From Caproicibacterium argilliputei (GTDB taxonomy: Bacteria; Bacillota; Clostridia; Oscillospirales; Acutalibacteraceae): a stretch of 64,000 nucleotides of DNA. Of this stretch, positions 33,647 through 42,700 are shown piece after piece (within the stretch, counting starts at the first letter, position 1; each line of letters starts with the position of its first letter). The notes below the pieces were generated by a model. The model did no database searches and had not been told where the DNA came from. It saw only the letters and a list, made by a program, of their open reading frames with translations. The DNA lies in contig NZ_CP135996.1 of the NCBI RefSeq assembly GCF_029211325.2, forward strand, positions 186,001-250,000, in the 5' to 3' direction. The position numbers and the translations under genes are program-made.

Positions 33647-33848
33647 TTAATCCTAATTCATCTGCAATTTCTTGTCTCGTTTTTCCTGCTGCCCTCATCG
33701 CCAGAATTTTCGGCTCAAATGCTTTTATATTCGTCCAACTTCTTTTCATAAAAATTGCCTCCCTTCGTAGTTTAATTATCCTACGATGGGAGGCTTTTTT
33801 GCAATGTCCGTTTTTACTGGGGCAGTTCAAACTGCCATGCAGCTTTGC

Positions 33849-33863
33849 GGGACGGCTCTTTTT
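33849..33863 (+). terminator. Right arm and T-run of the split terminator
   Basis: GGGACGGCTCTTTTT completes the 14-bp stem begun at 31386. Before the IS3 insertion the two arms would have closed a loop of about 22 nt, giving a classic rho-independent terminator for the flavodiiron operon. Confidence 0.75.
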
Positions 33864-33887
33864 GATATCCGGCACTTCGTGTAAAGC

Positions 33888-34805
33888 TTAAATCTGCAGC
33901 CATCCACGCGCCAGCGCAGACAGTTTTGTAAACTGTTCAACTTCCAGCTTATTGGATGCTGTAAACTTGCCGGCATCCTTTGTGCGGCTGGTCAGACCGA
34001 TTGGCACGCCCTGCAGCGAAAGGCTGTACTTGGCGTTTACCGGATACTGCGGGTACTCAATGACCGAGCAGGTGCCGATGTATTGCTGCACCTGCTCGGC
34101 TTTCTCTGGCTCATCGCGGAAGTGCCGGCAGAGCCAAACGTAAAACTCCGGATGCAGGTTGGTCATCACACCGCAGTATCCGCTTGCGCCCATCCGCAGG
34201 CTTTCCAACAGGGTGGCGGCGTTGGCGTTAAACAGGCTGATACCGCTGCCGGAGAGGAGATCGAGGCGTTCGCGTATCCGCTGCAAATCGCAGCACGTGT
34301 CCTTCATGAAAACAAAGCGCCCAGTCTGCACGCAGTACCGCAGAATTTTCGGGCTTACCAGGCGTTTGTACGGGTATGGGCACTCATACAGCCCCAGCGG
34401 TATATCGGGCACGGCATCAACAAAGCGGGAGAGTCGCTCCAGCAGCACATCGTCGGATTCTTCCGGTGCAGCAAAGCGGTTTGGCAGCACCACATAGGCG
34501 CTGCAGTCGCTATTGTATAGGCGGTTGGCTTCTTCTGTCTGTTCCGCAAGTGTAAAAGCCGTATTTCCGGAAACAATAATCTGTATGGATTTCGGCGTGT
34601 GCTGCACAACAAATTGCAGGATGTCCGCTTTCTCCTGTGGGGACAGAAAGAACAGTTCACTGGATTGGCACAGCGCAAAAATACCGTCAATCTCTTTATG
34701 CGCGTAGTACGCCAGCAGCTTTTCCATTCCATAGAAGTCAATGCGGTTGTCGTCAGTAAAAGGGGTCAGCATGGTTGCCCAAGTGCCGTTTTTGATGTGG
34801 CTCAT
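33888..34805 (-). CDS. DapA/NanA-family aldolase or lyase
   Basis: A 305-residue class I aldolase of the dihydrodipicolinate synthase / N-acetylneuraminate lyase family. The Schiff-base lysine is Lys168 (FVFMKDTCCD), and the family's tyrosine is in LGLYECPYPYKR. The usual GTTGE loop is replaced by ALCQSSELFFLS, so it is unlikely to be true DapA. It may act on a sugar acid such as sialic acid. GGGAGG precedes the ATG and a strong promoter lies upstream. It is divergent from the importer operon at 35251, so it may serve the same glycan pathway. The exact substrate is open. Confidence 0.8.
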   Translation of the reverse strand: MSHIKNGTWATMLTPFTDDNRIDFYGMEKLLAYYAHKEIDGIFALCQSSELFFLSPQEKADILQFVVQHTPKSIQIIVSGNTAFTLAEQTEEANRLYNSDCSAYVVLPNRFAAPEESDDVLLERLSRFVDAVPDIPLGLYECPYPYKRLVSPKILRYCVQTGRFVFMKDTCCDLQRIRERLDLLSGSGISLFNANAATLLESLRMGASGYCGVMTNLHPEFYVWLCRHFRDEPEKAEQVQQYIGTCSVIEYPQYPVNAKYSLSLQGVPIGLTSRTKDAGKFTASNKLEVEQFTKLSALARGWLQI

Positions 34806-34843
34806 AAAAAGTGCCTCCCAGCTCGTTGCATTCTTTGCGGCTT

Positions 34844-34872
34844 ACCCTAGCACAATTTTGCAGGGTTGTCAA
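34844..34872 (-). promoter_or_regulatory. Promoter of the DapA-like gene
   Basis: On the minus strand TTGACA (34872-34867), a 17-bp spacer and TAGGGT (34849-34844); 38 bp before the ATG. Confidence 0.6.
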
Positions 34873-35250
34873 CGTGTGCAGGTCTTGTTTGAGGCGTTTC
34901 ACAAAAGGCGCTGCATCCACTACTTCTAATCAGGGGCATTATGACGGATCTATGAATGAATTTGAATAATTCAATATATAAAAATTCATTTTGAAAATTT
35001 GCGGGTTAGCACCTTCCATTCTGCAAAAACAGAAAACCCACGTGCCGAAAAGAAGCACGCAAAGCCCGATTTTGAAAAAAAGTACACGGATTATAAAAAA
35101 CTTACCGGTGTATTCTCAACGGAAAGATGATACAATTGCTATTAAAGAGGAACAAACAGACAAAGAATTGTTCAATTTTCACATTAAATTTCCAAATAAT
35201 CCCGTAATGGAAAGCGATGCAAAGTACTGAAAGTTTCCTGAGGAGTGAGA
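34873..35250. other. AT-rich intergenic region before the importer operon
   Basis: This 378-bp stretch should hold the promoter and the YesN-type activator site for the importer operon. I see GAATT-rich imperfect dyads around 34955-34995 but no convincing -35/-10 pair. A short frame at 34991-35230 lacks a ribosome-binding site and is not called. Confidence 0.4.
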
Positions 35251-36174
35251 ATGTTGCATTTTGGTCAAGGGTTCAGAAAAGAGTTCAAAAAACACTGGCA
35301 GCTGTTTCTGCTGGCAACGCCGGGGGTCATCCTGCTCTTCTTCTTTGCATATTTGCCGATGTTCGGCATCGTGATTGCATTTAAGAGCTATAATTACATG
35401 CAGGGCCTTTTGGGCAGCCCGTGGTGCGGCTTCGACAACTTCAAGTTTCTGTTTGCGTCCAACACGGCGTGGCAGATTACCAAGCTGACACTGGGGTACA
35501 ACTTTCTGTTTATCCTTTTGGGGCTTGTGCTGCCGGTCATGCTGGCGCTGGCGTTCAATGAGATCCGCCGCCCACTGGCATCAAAAATTTACCAGACAAT
35601 TTCTATTATGCCGAACTTTCTGTCGTGGGTAATCATGTCCTACATCGGTCTGGCGCTGCTCAACAACAACGGCTTCATCAACTCGGTGCTGCATATGCTC
35701 GGCAAGGAGTCCGTGTACTTCTACTCCGACCCGAACTACTGGCCGGCCATTTTAATTCTGGTTAGTCAGTGGAAGGGTATCGGGTACAGCAGCGTGGTGT
35801 ATCTGGCGTGCATCTGCGGCATCAGCACAGAATACTACGAAGCAGCGATTCTGGACGGCGCATCCAAGTGGCAGCAGATCTGGTACATTACGCTGCCGTC
35901 CTTAAAGCCGATGATGGTGATTACCACCATCATGGCGCTGGGGCACATTTTCAACTCGGATTTCGGCCTTTTCTATCAGATGCCTTTAAATCTGGGGCAG
36001 TTGTATCCGGCGACGGAAACCATTGATGTTTACGTTTACAATGCCCTGCAGTCGATGGGCAACGTCAATATGTCCGCTGCTGCCAGCGTGTTCCAGTCTG
36101 CAGTCGGATTCGTGACGATTCTGCTGGCCAATGCGGCCATCCGGAAGATCGACAACGAAAACGCTTTGTTCTGA
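35251..36174 (+). CDS. Polysaccharide ABC importer permease (LplB type)
   Basis: A 307-residue permease with six helices. ATG at 35251 follows GAGGAG by 5 nt; a GTG at 35245 overlaps that site. The N-terminal LLATPGVILLFFFAYLPMFG is characteristic of LplB/YteP proteins, and the EAA loop reads YEAAILDGASKWQQIWYITL. Importers of this subclass take up complex oligosaccharides and are usually controlled by YesMN-type systems, like the pair at 46662-49569. No ATPase gene is present. Confidence 0.93.
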   Translation: MLHFGQGFRKEFKKHWQLFLLATPGVILLFFFAYLPMFGIVIAFKSYNYMQGLLGSPWCGFDNFKFLFASNTAWQITKLTLGYNFLFILLGLVLPVMLALAFNEIRRPLASKIYQTISIMPNFLSWVIMSYIGLALLNNNGFINSVLHMLGKESVYFYSDPNYWPAILILVSQWKGIGYSSVVYLACICGISTEYYEAAILDGASKWQQIWYITLPSLKPMMVITTIMALGHIFNSDFGLFYQMPLNLGQLYPATETIDVYVYNALQSMGNVNMSAAASVFQSAVGFVTILLANAAIRKIDNENALF

Positions 36175-36195
36175 CGAAAGGGAGTGGAAGCATTT

Positions 36196-37131
36196 ATGGA
36201 TAGAAATTCGGACGAATTTGGAGCCAAAGTGGCCAGAGTTGGCCAGAAGGTCTTTTTGCACGATATCATTTTAAATGTCGTAATGATTGTTTTGTCCCTC
36301 ATTTTTTTGGCACCGGTGGTGCTGGTATATATTGTGTCGTTCAGCAGCACCGAAAGTATTCAGAAAATCGGCTACAGCTTCATTCCGCAGTCGTGGTCGC
36401 TGGACGGCTACAAGTACCTTTTCGGCAGCTCACAGCAGCTGATAAACTCCCTGGGGGTTTCACTGTTTGTTACGCTGGCCGGCACTGTGCTGACCGTGGT
36501 GGTCACGGGCATGATTGCTTATGTGATTTACCGGAAAGACTTTAAGTACCGCAAGCAGCTTACGTTTTATCTGTTCTTTACCATGTTGTTTTCCGGCGGC
36601 ATGGTTCCGTCCTACATTGTAAACACCAACCTTCTGCACTTGGGTGATAACATTCTGGTGCTGTTTTTACCCACTCTGTGCGGCGCGTGGAATGCCATCA
36701 TCCTGCGTACGTTTTACACGCAGTCCATTCCGGACTCTTTGGTGGAAGCGGCAAAAATCGACGGCGCTGACGAATGGGTAATCTTCTTTAAGATTGTCAT
36801 TCCCATTGCCAAGCCGGCGCTCGCCACCATCGGGCTGTTCTCGCTGGTCGGCTTGTGGAATGACTGGTTCACCGGTCTGCTTTACATCAATACGGCGGCA
36901 AAAGAACCGCTGCAGGTGCTGCTGCAGAAGATGCAGTCAAACCTGGACTTCCTGACGACAAACTCCACCTTTTCCAGTTCGGCGGACGGCATACGCATGG
37001 CGCTGAATATGCCGACCGACAGTGTTCGCATGGCGCTGACCGTGCTCATTATGACACCGATTCTGTTTGCGTACCCGTTCTTCCAGAAATACTTCGTGCG
37101 CGGCATTACCATCGGCAGCGTAAAGGGCTGA
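36196..37131 (+). CDS. Polysaccharide ABC importer permease (YtcP/LplC type)
   Basis: A 311-residue partner permease, 21 bp after LplB. ATG at 36196 is chosen; a GTG at 36184 would start within the Shine-Dalgarno-like GGGAG. Six helices are seen, with the motif FTMLFSGGMVPSYIVNTNL typical of YtcP and EAA loop VEAAKIDGADEWVIFFKIVI. The end FFQKYFVRGITIGSVKG is nearly invariant in the family. It forms the membrane channel with LplB. Confidence 0.93.
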   Translation: MDRNSDEFGAKVARVGQKVFLHDIILNVVMIVLSLIFLAPVVLVYIVSFSSTESIQKIGYSFIPQSWSLDGYKYLFGSSQQLINSLGVSLFVTLAGTVLTVVVTGMIAYVIYRKDFKYRKQLTFYLFFTMLFSGGMVPSYIVNTNLLHLGDNILVLFLPTLCGAWNAIILRTFYTQSIPDSLVEAAKIDGADEWVIFFKIVIPIAKPALATIGLFSLVGLWNDWFTGLLYINTAAKEPLQVLLQKMQSNLDFLTTNSTFSSSADGIRMALNMPTDSVRMALTVLIMTPILFAYPFFQKYFVRGITIGSVKG

Positions 37132-37191
37132 GTGCTTTTGGAGTCTATGTTTTACATGAAAATATAGAAATTTACAAGGAGGAAAAAAGTA

Positions 37192-38694
37192 ATGAAGCGA
37201 ACAGCAACACGAATGAAAAGAACAGTCAGTGCAGTGCTTTCCGCGGCGATGGTTCTCTCCCTCTCCGCCTGCGGCAGCGGTTCCACCAAGTCGGCCTCCG
37301 GTGCGAAAACGTCGGACACCGGCGCCACCACCACGCTGGAGTGGTATATGTATTTGGATTCCATTGAGCCGGACCAGTCCAAGGTGATTGACAAACTGAA
37401 CGAGTATCTCAAGAAAAAGATCAACGTGACGGTAAACGCACACTTCTTTGAGGCGGGCGAGTACGGCACCAAAATGCCGGTAATCATTTCTTCCGGTCAA
37501 AATTACGACATCTGCTTCTCATCAACCTGGGGCACCCCGAATTACACCCAGACTGCCACCACGGGCGCTTTCATGAAGTTGGACGAAGCCACCCTGAAAA
37601 AGTACGCACCCGAAACCGTTGCGGCCATTCCGCAGAAGGTTTGGGACAGCGCAAAGGTCAACGGTACCCTGTATGGCATCCCGAACTATAAGGAAGACGG
37701 TATGCAGTATGGCTTGATGGTCAACAAAGACATTGCCACCAAGTACGGCATCGATTACAGCAAGGTAAAAAGCTGGAAAGACCTGGAGAGCGTTCTAAGC
37801 GAGCTGCACAAGAAAGCGCCGAGCATCACCGGTTTGGACCCTGCGTCCCTGTGGGGCGTTGCCAACTTTACCATGGCAGCCGGCCCGAACGTCGGCGCGG
37901 TTAACATTCCCGGTCAGACCGTGTTTGCAAACCAGAAGGAAAACACCGTCTTTAACCAGTACGAAACATCAGAATTTAAAGACTTCTGCACCACACTGCA
38001 CAACTGGTACAAAGCAGGCTACCTGCCGCAGAACCCGCAGACTTATTCTGACGATACCCGCAACGCAGACGACAAAGCAGGCCGCCTCTTCTCCTGGGTA
38101 ATCGGTTATGCGCCGGATTACGAAAAGACATATTCGGAAACAGTCGGTCACAACGAGGACTACGTCCCGCTGACGCCGGTGTTGTTCCAGGGCGCTTCCA
38201 ACTTCCAGTGCATTTCCGCAAACTCCCAGCACAAAGAAGCTGCGCTGAAGTTCCTCAACCTTGTCAATACAGACAAGACCGTCGGCAACCTGCTGCGTCA
38301 CGGCATTGAGGGCACGCACTATACCCTGGACAACGGCCAGGTCAAGCAGACCAGCAAAGCCTACGGCTACGACATGGGCTGGCAGTTCGGCAACGTATTT
38401 AACCAGGACTGGGTCAACACCTACCCGAAAGACATTGCGCAGTCCTACAAAGACTGGAATGCGCAGGCGATCGACAACCCGCTGCTCGGCTACTCCTTTG
38501 ACGACAGCAAGATGAAGAACCAGATTGCCGCGTTGAGCAATGTGATTCAGCAGTACCAAGGCCCGTTGGTGCTGGGTGCGGTTGACCCGAACACGACACT
38601 GAACACTTTCTTGAACGGCATGAAACAGAATGGTGTGGACGAGCTGCTGAAAGAAGAGCAGACGCAGGTCAACGCATTCCTGAAAAAATCGTAA
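37192..38694 (+). CDS. Polysaccharide-binding lipoprotein (LplA type)
   Basis: A 500-residue lipoprotein behind AAGGAGG. The lipobox LSAC puts the lipid-modified cysteine at residue 27. The mature protein contains EWYMYLDSIEPDQSKV and KKINVTVNAHFFEAGEY, typical of the large binding proteins that work with LplB/YtcP. It would capture oligosaccharides at the outer face of the membrane. A hairpin with T-run follows, so its mRNA can be made in excess over the enzyme genes downstream. Confidence 0.93.
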   Translation: MKRTATRMKRTVSAVLSAAMVLSLSACGSGSTKSASGAKTSDTGATTTLEWYMYLDSIEPDQSKVIDKLNEYLKKKINVTVNAHFFEAGEYGTKMPVIISSGQNYDICFSSTWGTPNYTQTATTGAFMKLDEATLKKYAPETVAAIPQKVWDSAKVNGTLYGIPNYKEDGMQYGLMVNKDIATKYGIDYSKVKSWKDLESVLSELHKKAPSITGLDPASLWGVANFTMAAGPNVGAVNIPGQTVFANQKENTVFNQYETSEFKDFCTTLHNWYKAGYLPQNPQTYSDDTRNADDKAGRLFSWVIGYAPDYEKTYSETVGHNEDYVPLTPVLFQGASNFQCISANSQHKEAALKFLNLVNTDKTVGNLLRHGIEGTHYTLDNGQVKQTSKAYGYDMGWQFGNVFNQDWVNTYPKDIAQSYKDWNAQAIDNPLLGYSFDDSKMKNQIAALSNVIQQYQGPLVLGAVDPNTTLNTFLNGMKQNGVDELLKEEQTQVNAFLKKS

Positions 38695-38726
38695 GGCAAA
38701 ACTTCATAACCTTTGAACCGAAAAGC

Positions 38727-38755
38727 TGTGCAGAAACTCCCTCTGCACACTTTTT
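38727..38755 (+). terminator. Partial terminator after the binding protein
   Basis: TGTGCAGA/TCTGCACA (38727-38734 with 38742-38749, 7-nt loop) followed by C and five T. The short stem suggests partial termination that lets some transcripts continue into the glycosidase genes. Confidence 0.65.
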
Positions 38756-38797
38756 GTATCCTGAATTTCTGTGAAGAAACCAACTGGAGATGACTGT

Positions 38798-39799
38798 ATG
38801 AGTAAATTGATAGGCACAGAGTTGAAAAATATCCCCTGGCAGGACCGGCCTGCCGGCTGCACCGCACCGGTTTGGCGCTACAGCGGCAACCCCGTGATTC
38901 AAAGCAACGCGATTCCCACGTCAAACAGCGTCTTTAATTCCGCCGTGGTGCCGTTTGGCTCCGGCTTTGCCGGTGTGTTCCGCTGCGACAGCCGCGGTGT
39001 CAGCATGGACATTTACCCCGGATTCAGCGAAGACGGCATTCACTGGAACATTTCGCCCGAACCGGTTCATTTTGAGGGCGACCCGGAGGTTACCGCGCGC
39101 GAGTACCGTTACGACCCGCGCGTCTGCTTTTTGGAGGATCGCTATTATATTACCTGGTGCAACGGGTACCACGGTCCAACAATCGGCATCGGCTATACCT
39201 TTGACTTCAAGACCTTTTACCAGCTGGAAAATGCCTTTTTGCCGTACAACCGCAACGGTGTGCTGTTTCCCAGAAAAATCGGCGCGCATTACGCCATGCT
39301 CAGTCGGCCGAGCGATACGGGCCACACGCCGTTTGGCGACATTTTCTGCAGCTTCAGCCCGGACCTGACGTTTTGGGGAAAGCACCGCTACGTCATGGGC
39401 GCAGTGAATCAGGACTGCACCGCGTGGCAGTCCAAAAAAATCGGCCCCGGCCCCACGCCGCTGGAAACGGACGAGGGCTGGCTACTGATTTACCACGGGG
39501 TTATCAATACCTGCAACGGCTTTGTGTACCGCATGGGCTGCGCGCTGCTGGATTTGGATAAGCCGTGGATTGTCAAGCACCGCTCGCGGTTTTATATTTT
39601 GGGGCCGCAGGAGCTTTACGAGCGCGTGGGCGATGTGCCGAACGTCACGTTCCCCTGCGCGGCGCTTTCTGACCCGGCGACCGGCCGCATTGCCATTTAT
39701 TACGGCTGTGCCGACACCGTGACAGGACTTGCCTTTACCACAGTCGATACCCTGCTTGCATACATGAAGCAGTATCCGCTGGAGATGGGAACATGCTGA
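38798..39799 (+). CDS. GH130 beta-mannoside phosphorylase
   Basis: A 333-residue five-bladed propeller enzyme of family 130. Family features include [38 protein letters not shown] with the catalytic Asp region, and [17 protein letters not shown], where Thr/His contacts phosphate. Family members phosphorolyse beta-mannosyl linkages such as Man-beta-1,4-Glc or Man-beta-1,4-GlcNAc, releasing mannose 1-phosphate. Beside GH20, GH38 and GH18 genes the Man-GlcNAc core of N-glycans is a sensible substrate. No signal peptide. GGAG precedes the ATG. It overlaps the next gene by 7 bp. Confidence 0.88.
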   Translation: MSKLIGTELKNIPWQDRPAGCTAPVWRYSGNPVIQSNAIPTSNSVFNSAVVPFGSGFAGVFRCDSRGVSMDIYPGFSEDGIHWNISPEPVHFEGDPEVTAREYRYDPRVCFLEDRYYITWCNGYHGPTIGIGYTFDFKTFYQLENAFLPYNRNGVLFPRKIGAHYAMLSRPSDTGHTPFGDIFCSFSPDLTFWGKHRYVMGAVNQDCTAWQSKKIGPGPTPLETDEGWLLIYHGVINTCNGFVYRMGCALLDLDKPWIVKHRSRFYILGPQELYERVGDVPNVTFPCAALSDPATGRIAIYYGCADTVTGLAFTTVDTLLAYMKQYPLEMGTC

Positions 39800-40779
39800 A
39801 CGTTTCCTACATGGGCAGGCAGCTTCTGGTGCCGGATTCGGCGCTGTTTCCGAGCTGTCACGCTTCCAGCATTGCTGCCCTGCCGGACGGGCGGCTGCTG
39901 TGCGTTTGGTTCGGTGGGGCATATGAGGGCGCGGAGGATGTAGCTATCTGGGGGACATTCTGCGAAAACGGTGTCTGGTCCGCGCCACGAAAAATTGCTG
40001 CACAGGCGGGGTTGCCACATTGGAATCCGGTGCTTTTTGTACGGGACGACGGCGCGGTGCTGCTCTTTTATAAAGTAGGGAAGTGTATTCCTTCATGGTC
40101 GACACGATTGACGGTTTCCACAGACTGCGGGCAGACCTGGTCTGCGCCGCGCGAACTGGTTACCGGCGACGTCGGCGGGCGAGGCCCTGTGCGCAACCAC
40201 CTGTTGGTGCTTCCCAGCGGGCGGTGGCTGGCGCCTGCGTCCTTGGAGGAGGGCGAGTGGCGCTGCTTTGCGGATATTTCGGATGACCGGGGCAGCACGT
40301 GGCACAAAAGTGCGGAAATCAGGGTTGGCTTTCCGGACACGATGTCAGAGCAGGAGCGACGGGCACGCGGTGTGATTCAGCCTGCACTGTGGGAGTCCGG
40401 CGCGGGACAGGTGCATATGCTCATGCGCAGCTCGGAGGGGTGCCTTTACCGCAGTGATTCTCAGGACGAAGGTACAACCTGGTGCCCGGCTTACGCAACC
40501 GACCTGCCGAACAACAACAGCGGTATCTGCTTGACGCGCGTGCCGGACGGCAGCCTTTACCTGGTTTATAATCCGGTGGGAGCAGACCGTGGCCCCCGCA
40601 CACCGCTGACCCTTGCCTGCTCACAAGACAACGGCGAAAGCTGGCGGAATGTGTTTACTTTGGAAGATGCGCCCGGGGAGTATTCCTACCCCGACATCTG
40701 CTGGGACGGACACGAACTGCTGGTTACTTACACCTATCAACGAAAAAATATTGCGTTCTGGGCATTTCAGAATCAGTAA
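39793..40779 (+). CDS. BNR-repeat sialidase-like protein
   Basis: A 328-residue beta-propeller with four Asp boxes: [24 protein letters not shown] and SQDNGESW. It resembles the predicted neuraminidases of COG4692. There is no signal peptide, and I did not find an obvious N-terminal arginine motif of true GH33 sialidases, so the reaction is uncertain; it may be another retaining or lyase-type glycosidase on the propeller fold. Translationally coupled to GH130 by a 7-bp overlap, it should act on the same imported oligosaccharide. Confidence 0.7.
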   Translation: MLNVSYMGRQLLVPDSALFPSCHASSIAALPDGRLLCVWFGGAYEGAEDVAIWGTFCENGVWSAPRKIAAQAGLPHWNPVLFVRDDGAVLLFYKVGKCIPSWSTRLTVSTDCGQTWSAPRELVTGDVGGRGPVRNHLLVLPSGRWLAPASLEEGEWRCFADISDDRGSTWHKSAEIRVGFPDTMSEQERRARGVIQPALWESGAGQVHMLMRSSEGCLYRSDSQDEGTTWCPAYATDLPNNNSGICLTRVPDGSLYLVYNPVGADRGPRTPLTLACSQDNGESWRNVFTLEDAPGEYSYPDICWDGHELLVTYTYQRKNIAFWAFQNQ

Positions 40780-40794
40780 GGAAAGGATGCGCTT

Positions 40795-42537
40795 ATGCAC
40801 CGATTTGCTGTGGAAGGCAGCCACTTTTTGCTGGACGGAAAGCCGTTTCGGATCCTGTCCGGTGCGGTTCACTATTTCCGCGTGGTACCCGCCTACTGGA
40901 AAGACCGCCTGCAGAAGCTGGCTGCCTGCGGATTGAATACGGTGGAAACCGTTGTGCCGTGGAACCTGCACGAACCTGCGCCCGGTCAATTTTGCTTTAC
41001 GGGTGTTGCGGATTTGGAGGCGTTCATCCGCACCGCCGGCTCACTTGGTCTGCAGGTCATTCTGCGGCCCAGCCCGTATATCTGTGCGGAGTGGGATTTC
41101 GGCGGTTTGCCCGCGTGGCTGCTGAACGTGGAGGGGATGGAGGTTCGATGCTGCAACAAGCCGTTCCTGCAGCGTGTGGAAAGCTATTATGATGAATTGT
41201 TCCGCCGCCTGCATCCGCTGCTTTGTGGGCAGGGCGGGCCGGTCATCGCCCTGCAGATTGAAAACGAATATGGCAGCTACGGCGATGACAAAGCCTATTT
41301 GGTGTGGCTGCGCGATGCGCTGCGAAAGCGCTGCGGTGACACACTGCTGTTTACCTCAGACGGCCCGACAGAAGAGCTTCTGCGTGGCGGCACCCTGCCC
41401 GACGTCCTGAAAACTGTCAATTTCGGTTCCGGAAGCTGCGGCGCGTTTGCCGAACTTCGGCGTGTACAGCCGGATGCACCCCTGGTCTGCATGGAGTATT
41501 GGAACGGTTGGTTTGACCACTGGGGCACACCGCACATCCGGCGCGAGTCGGACGATGCGGCAAAGGAACTGGACGCTATCTTGGAAAGCGGTGCGTCTGT
41601 CAATCTGTATATGTTCCACGGCGGTACCAACTTCGGCTTTTACAGCGGCGCCAATCAGCAGGAAGCCTATGAACCGGATGTGACCAGTTACGACTATGAC
41701 GCGCCGGTCAGCGAAGAGGGTGATTTGACACTGAAATACTTTTCGTTTCAGAGTGTGCTGGCAAAGCACGGCGCGTCGGCCCTGCAGACGCTGCCGCCGC
41801 CGCTGCCGAGAAGGGCGTTCGGTTCGCTGTCGCTGGATGGTGCACAGGGACTTTTCCACTGTCTGGACGCACTTTCCACGCCGGTCAGCAGCGCGGTGCC
41901 GCTTTCGATGGAGGCACTGGGGCAGTCCTTTGGTTTTGTGCTGTATCGCACGCGCGTGAGTGGCCCGCGCGCTTCCTGTGAGCTAAAAATTCGCGGTCTG
42001 CGCGACCGCGCAATGTTTTTTGTAAACGGCGCATTTTCCGCTTCGCTGTACCGCGAGGGGAAAGAGCAGTCTGCTGTGCTTTCCCTGCCGCAAGAAAGCA
42101 ATACGCTCGACATTCTGGTGGAGAATATGGGTCGCGTCAACTACGGCCCGGACACGGCACAGCGGAAAGGGATTCTTGATGGTGTTCTGCTTGGCTGCCA
42201 GAAGCACTTTGGCTGGCAGATGTATCCGCTTGCTTTGGATAATCCCGAACAAATTCCGTTTCGCGGGGAGGCTTCCAAGCACGAGCCAACGTTTTATCGC
42301 TTTTATCTGGAAACGCAGGAGCCGGCGGATACGTACTTTGACGCGGCGGGCTGGAGCAAAGGCTGTGTATTTGTCAACGGATTTTCCCTTGGCCGGTACT
42401 GGAACATCGGACCGCAGAAAACGCTGTATCTGCCTGCGCCGCTGCTGCACAAGGGACGAAATGAAATTTTGGTGTTTGACCTGGAGGGCGGCGCTCACCC
42501 GGTGCTGCACTTGACGGGAGAGCGCTGCTTAGGGTAG
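40795..42537 (+). CDS. Beta-galactosidase, GH35
   Basis: A 580-residue family-35 enzyme. The barrel starts with FRILSGAVHYFRVVPAYW; the acid/base is Glu158 (IENEYGS) and the nucleophile Glu234 (CMEYWNGWFDHWG), followed by MFHGGTNFGF. Two beta-sandwich domains fill the C-terminal third. Small bacterial GH35 enzymes often remove beta-1,3- or beta-1,4-galactose from glycan ends. It has no signal peptide. GGAAAGGA precedes the ATG. It follows the sialidase-like gene by 15 bp, the order in which a sialyl-galactosyl antenna would be trimmed. Confidence 0.93.
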   Translation: MHRFAVEGSHFLLDGKPFRILSGAVHYFRVVPAYWKDRLQKLAACGLNTVETVVPWNLHEPAPGQFCFTGVADLEAFIRTAGSLGLQVILRPSPYICAEWDFGGLPAWLLNVEGMEVRCCNKPFLQRVESYYDELFRRLHPLLCGQGGPVIALQIENEYGSYGDDKAYLVWLRDALRKRCGDTLLFTSDGPTEELLRGGTLPDVLKTVNFGSGSCGAFAELRRVQPDAPLVCMEYWNGWFDHWGTPHIRRESDDAAKELDAILESGASVNLYMFHGGTNFGFYSGANQQEAYEPDVTSYDYDAPVSEEGDLTLKYFSFQSVLAKHGASALQTLPPPLPRRAFGSLSLDGAQGLFHCLDALSTPVSSAVPLSMEALGQSFGFVLYRTRVSGPRASCELKIRGLRDRAMFFVNGAFSASLYREGKEQSAVLSLPQESNTLDILVENMGRVNYGPDTAQRKGILDGVLLGCQKHFGWQMYPLALDNPEQIPFRGEASKHEPTFYRFYLETQEPADTYFDAAGWSKGCVFVNGFSLGRYWNIGPQKTLYLPAPLLHKGRNEILVFDLEGGAHPVLHLTGERCLG

Positions 42538-42604
42538 AAGACGCGGCCGCGCAGCACTTCGATTCCAAATTTTTCGCCGGAGGCGGCTGATTCTTTGCAG
42601 AAAA

Positions 42605-42662
42605 CGGTTTTTCCCGCATCCGCTGCGGGAAAGCCGAAAAAGGACAGACAGTATGGTATACT
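42605..42662 (+). promoter_or_regulatory. Hairpin and possible extended -10 promoter before GH20
   Basis: A 9-bp stem TTTCCCGCA/TGCGGGAAA flanked by CGG/CCG (42605-42636) lies after the GH35 gene, with no T-run on this strand. It is followed by TGgTATACT (42654-42662), an extended -10 element without a clear -35. Together they could end one transcript and start a second for the GH20-GH18 genes. Confidence 0.35.
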
Positions 42663-42700
42663 GTTGACAAATTTAATAAGATGAACGGAGATGGATTCTC

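Larger units (their letters stand above)
32319..33749 (-). pseudogene. IS3 OrfA split by an IS5-family insertion
   Basis: The N-terminal part (ATG 33749, RBS GGGAGG; MKRSWTNIKAF... up to QEIADELGL) and the C-terminal part (NKIQIKNWINRHNKE ... to stop at 32319) lie on either side of the IS5-family element. Removing 32514-33646 and one TTAA copy rejoins them in one uninterrupted frame of 98 codons, a normal IS3 OrfA with HTH and leucine-zipper-like end (YENKRLKMENDLLRDFL). Confidence 0.88.
31405..33829 (-). mobile_element. IS3-family element (IS150 group), interrupted
   Basis: Both ends carry the inverted repeat TGAACTGCCCCAG (31405 onward; mirrored to 33829), followed by imperfect matching. 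A 3-bp target duplication AAC flanks it (31402-31404 and 33830-33832). It contains orfA and orfB in the leftward direction. An IS5-family element has inserted into orfA; without it the element would be about 1.29 kb. Confidence 0.9.

Noticed and set aside
34991-35230. A 79-codon frame before the LplB permease
   Set aside because: No ribosome-binding site and no domain. It lies in AT-rich regulatory DNA, and its low-complexity Lys-rich composition fits chance.
42664-42669. TTGACA just before the GH20 gene as a -35 box
   Set aside because: A -10 at 17 bp would fall on the ribosome-binding site, with no match there. The extended -10 at 42654 fits better.
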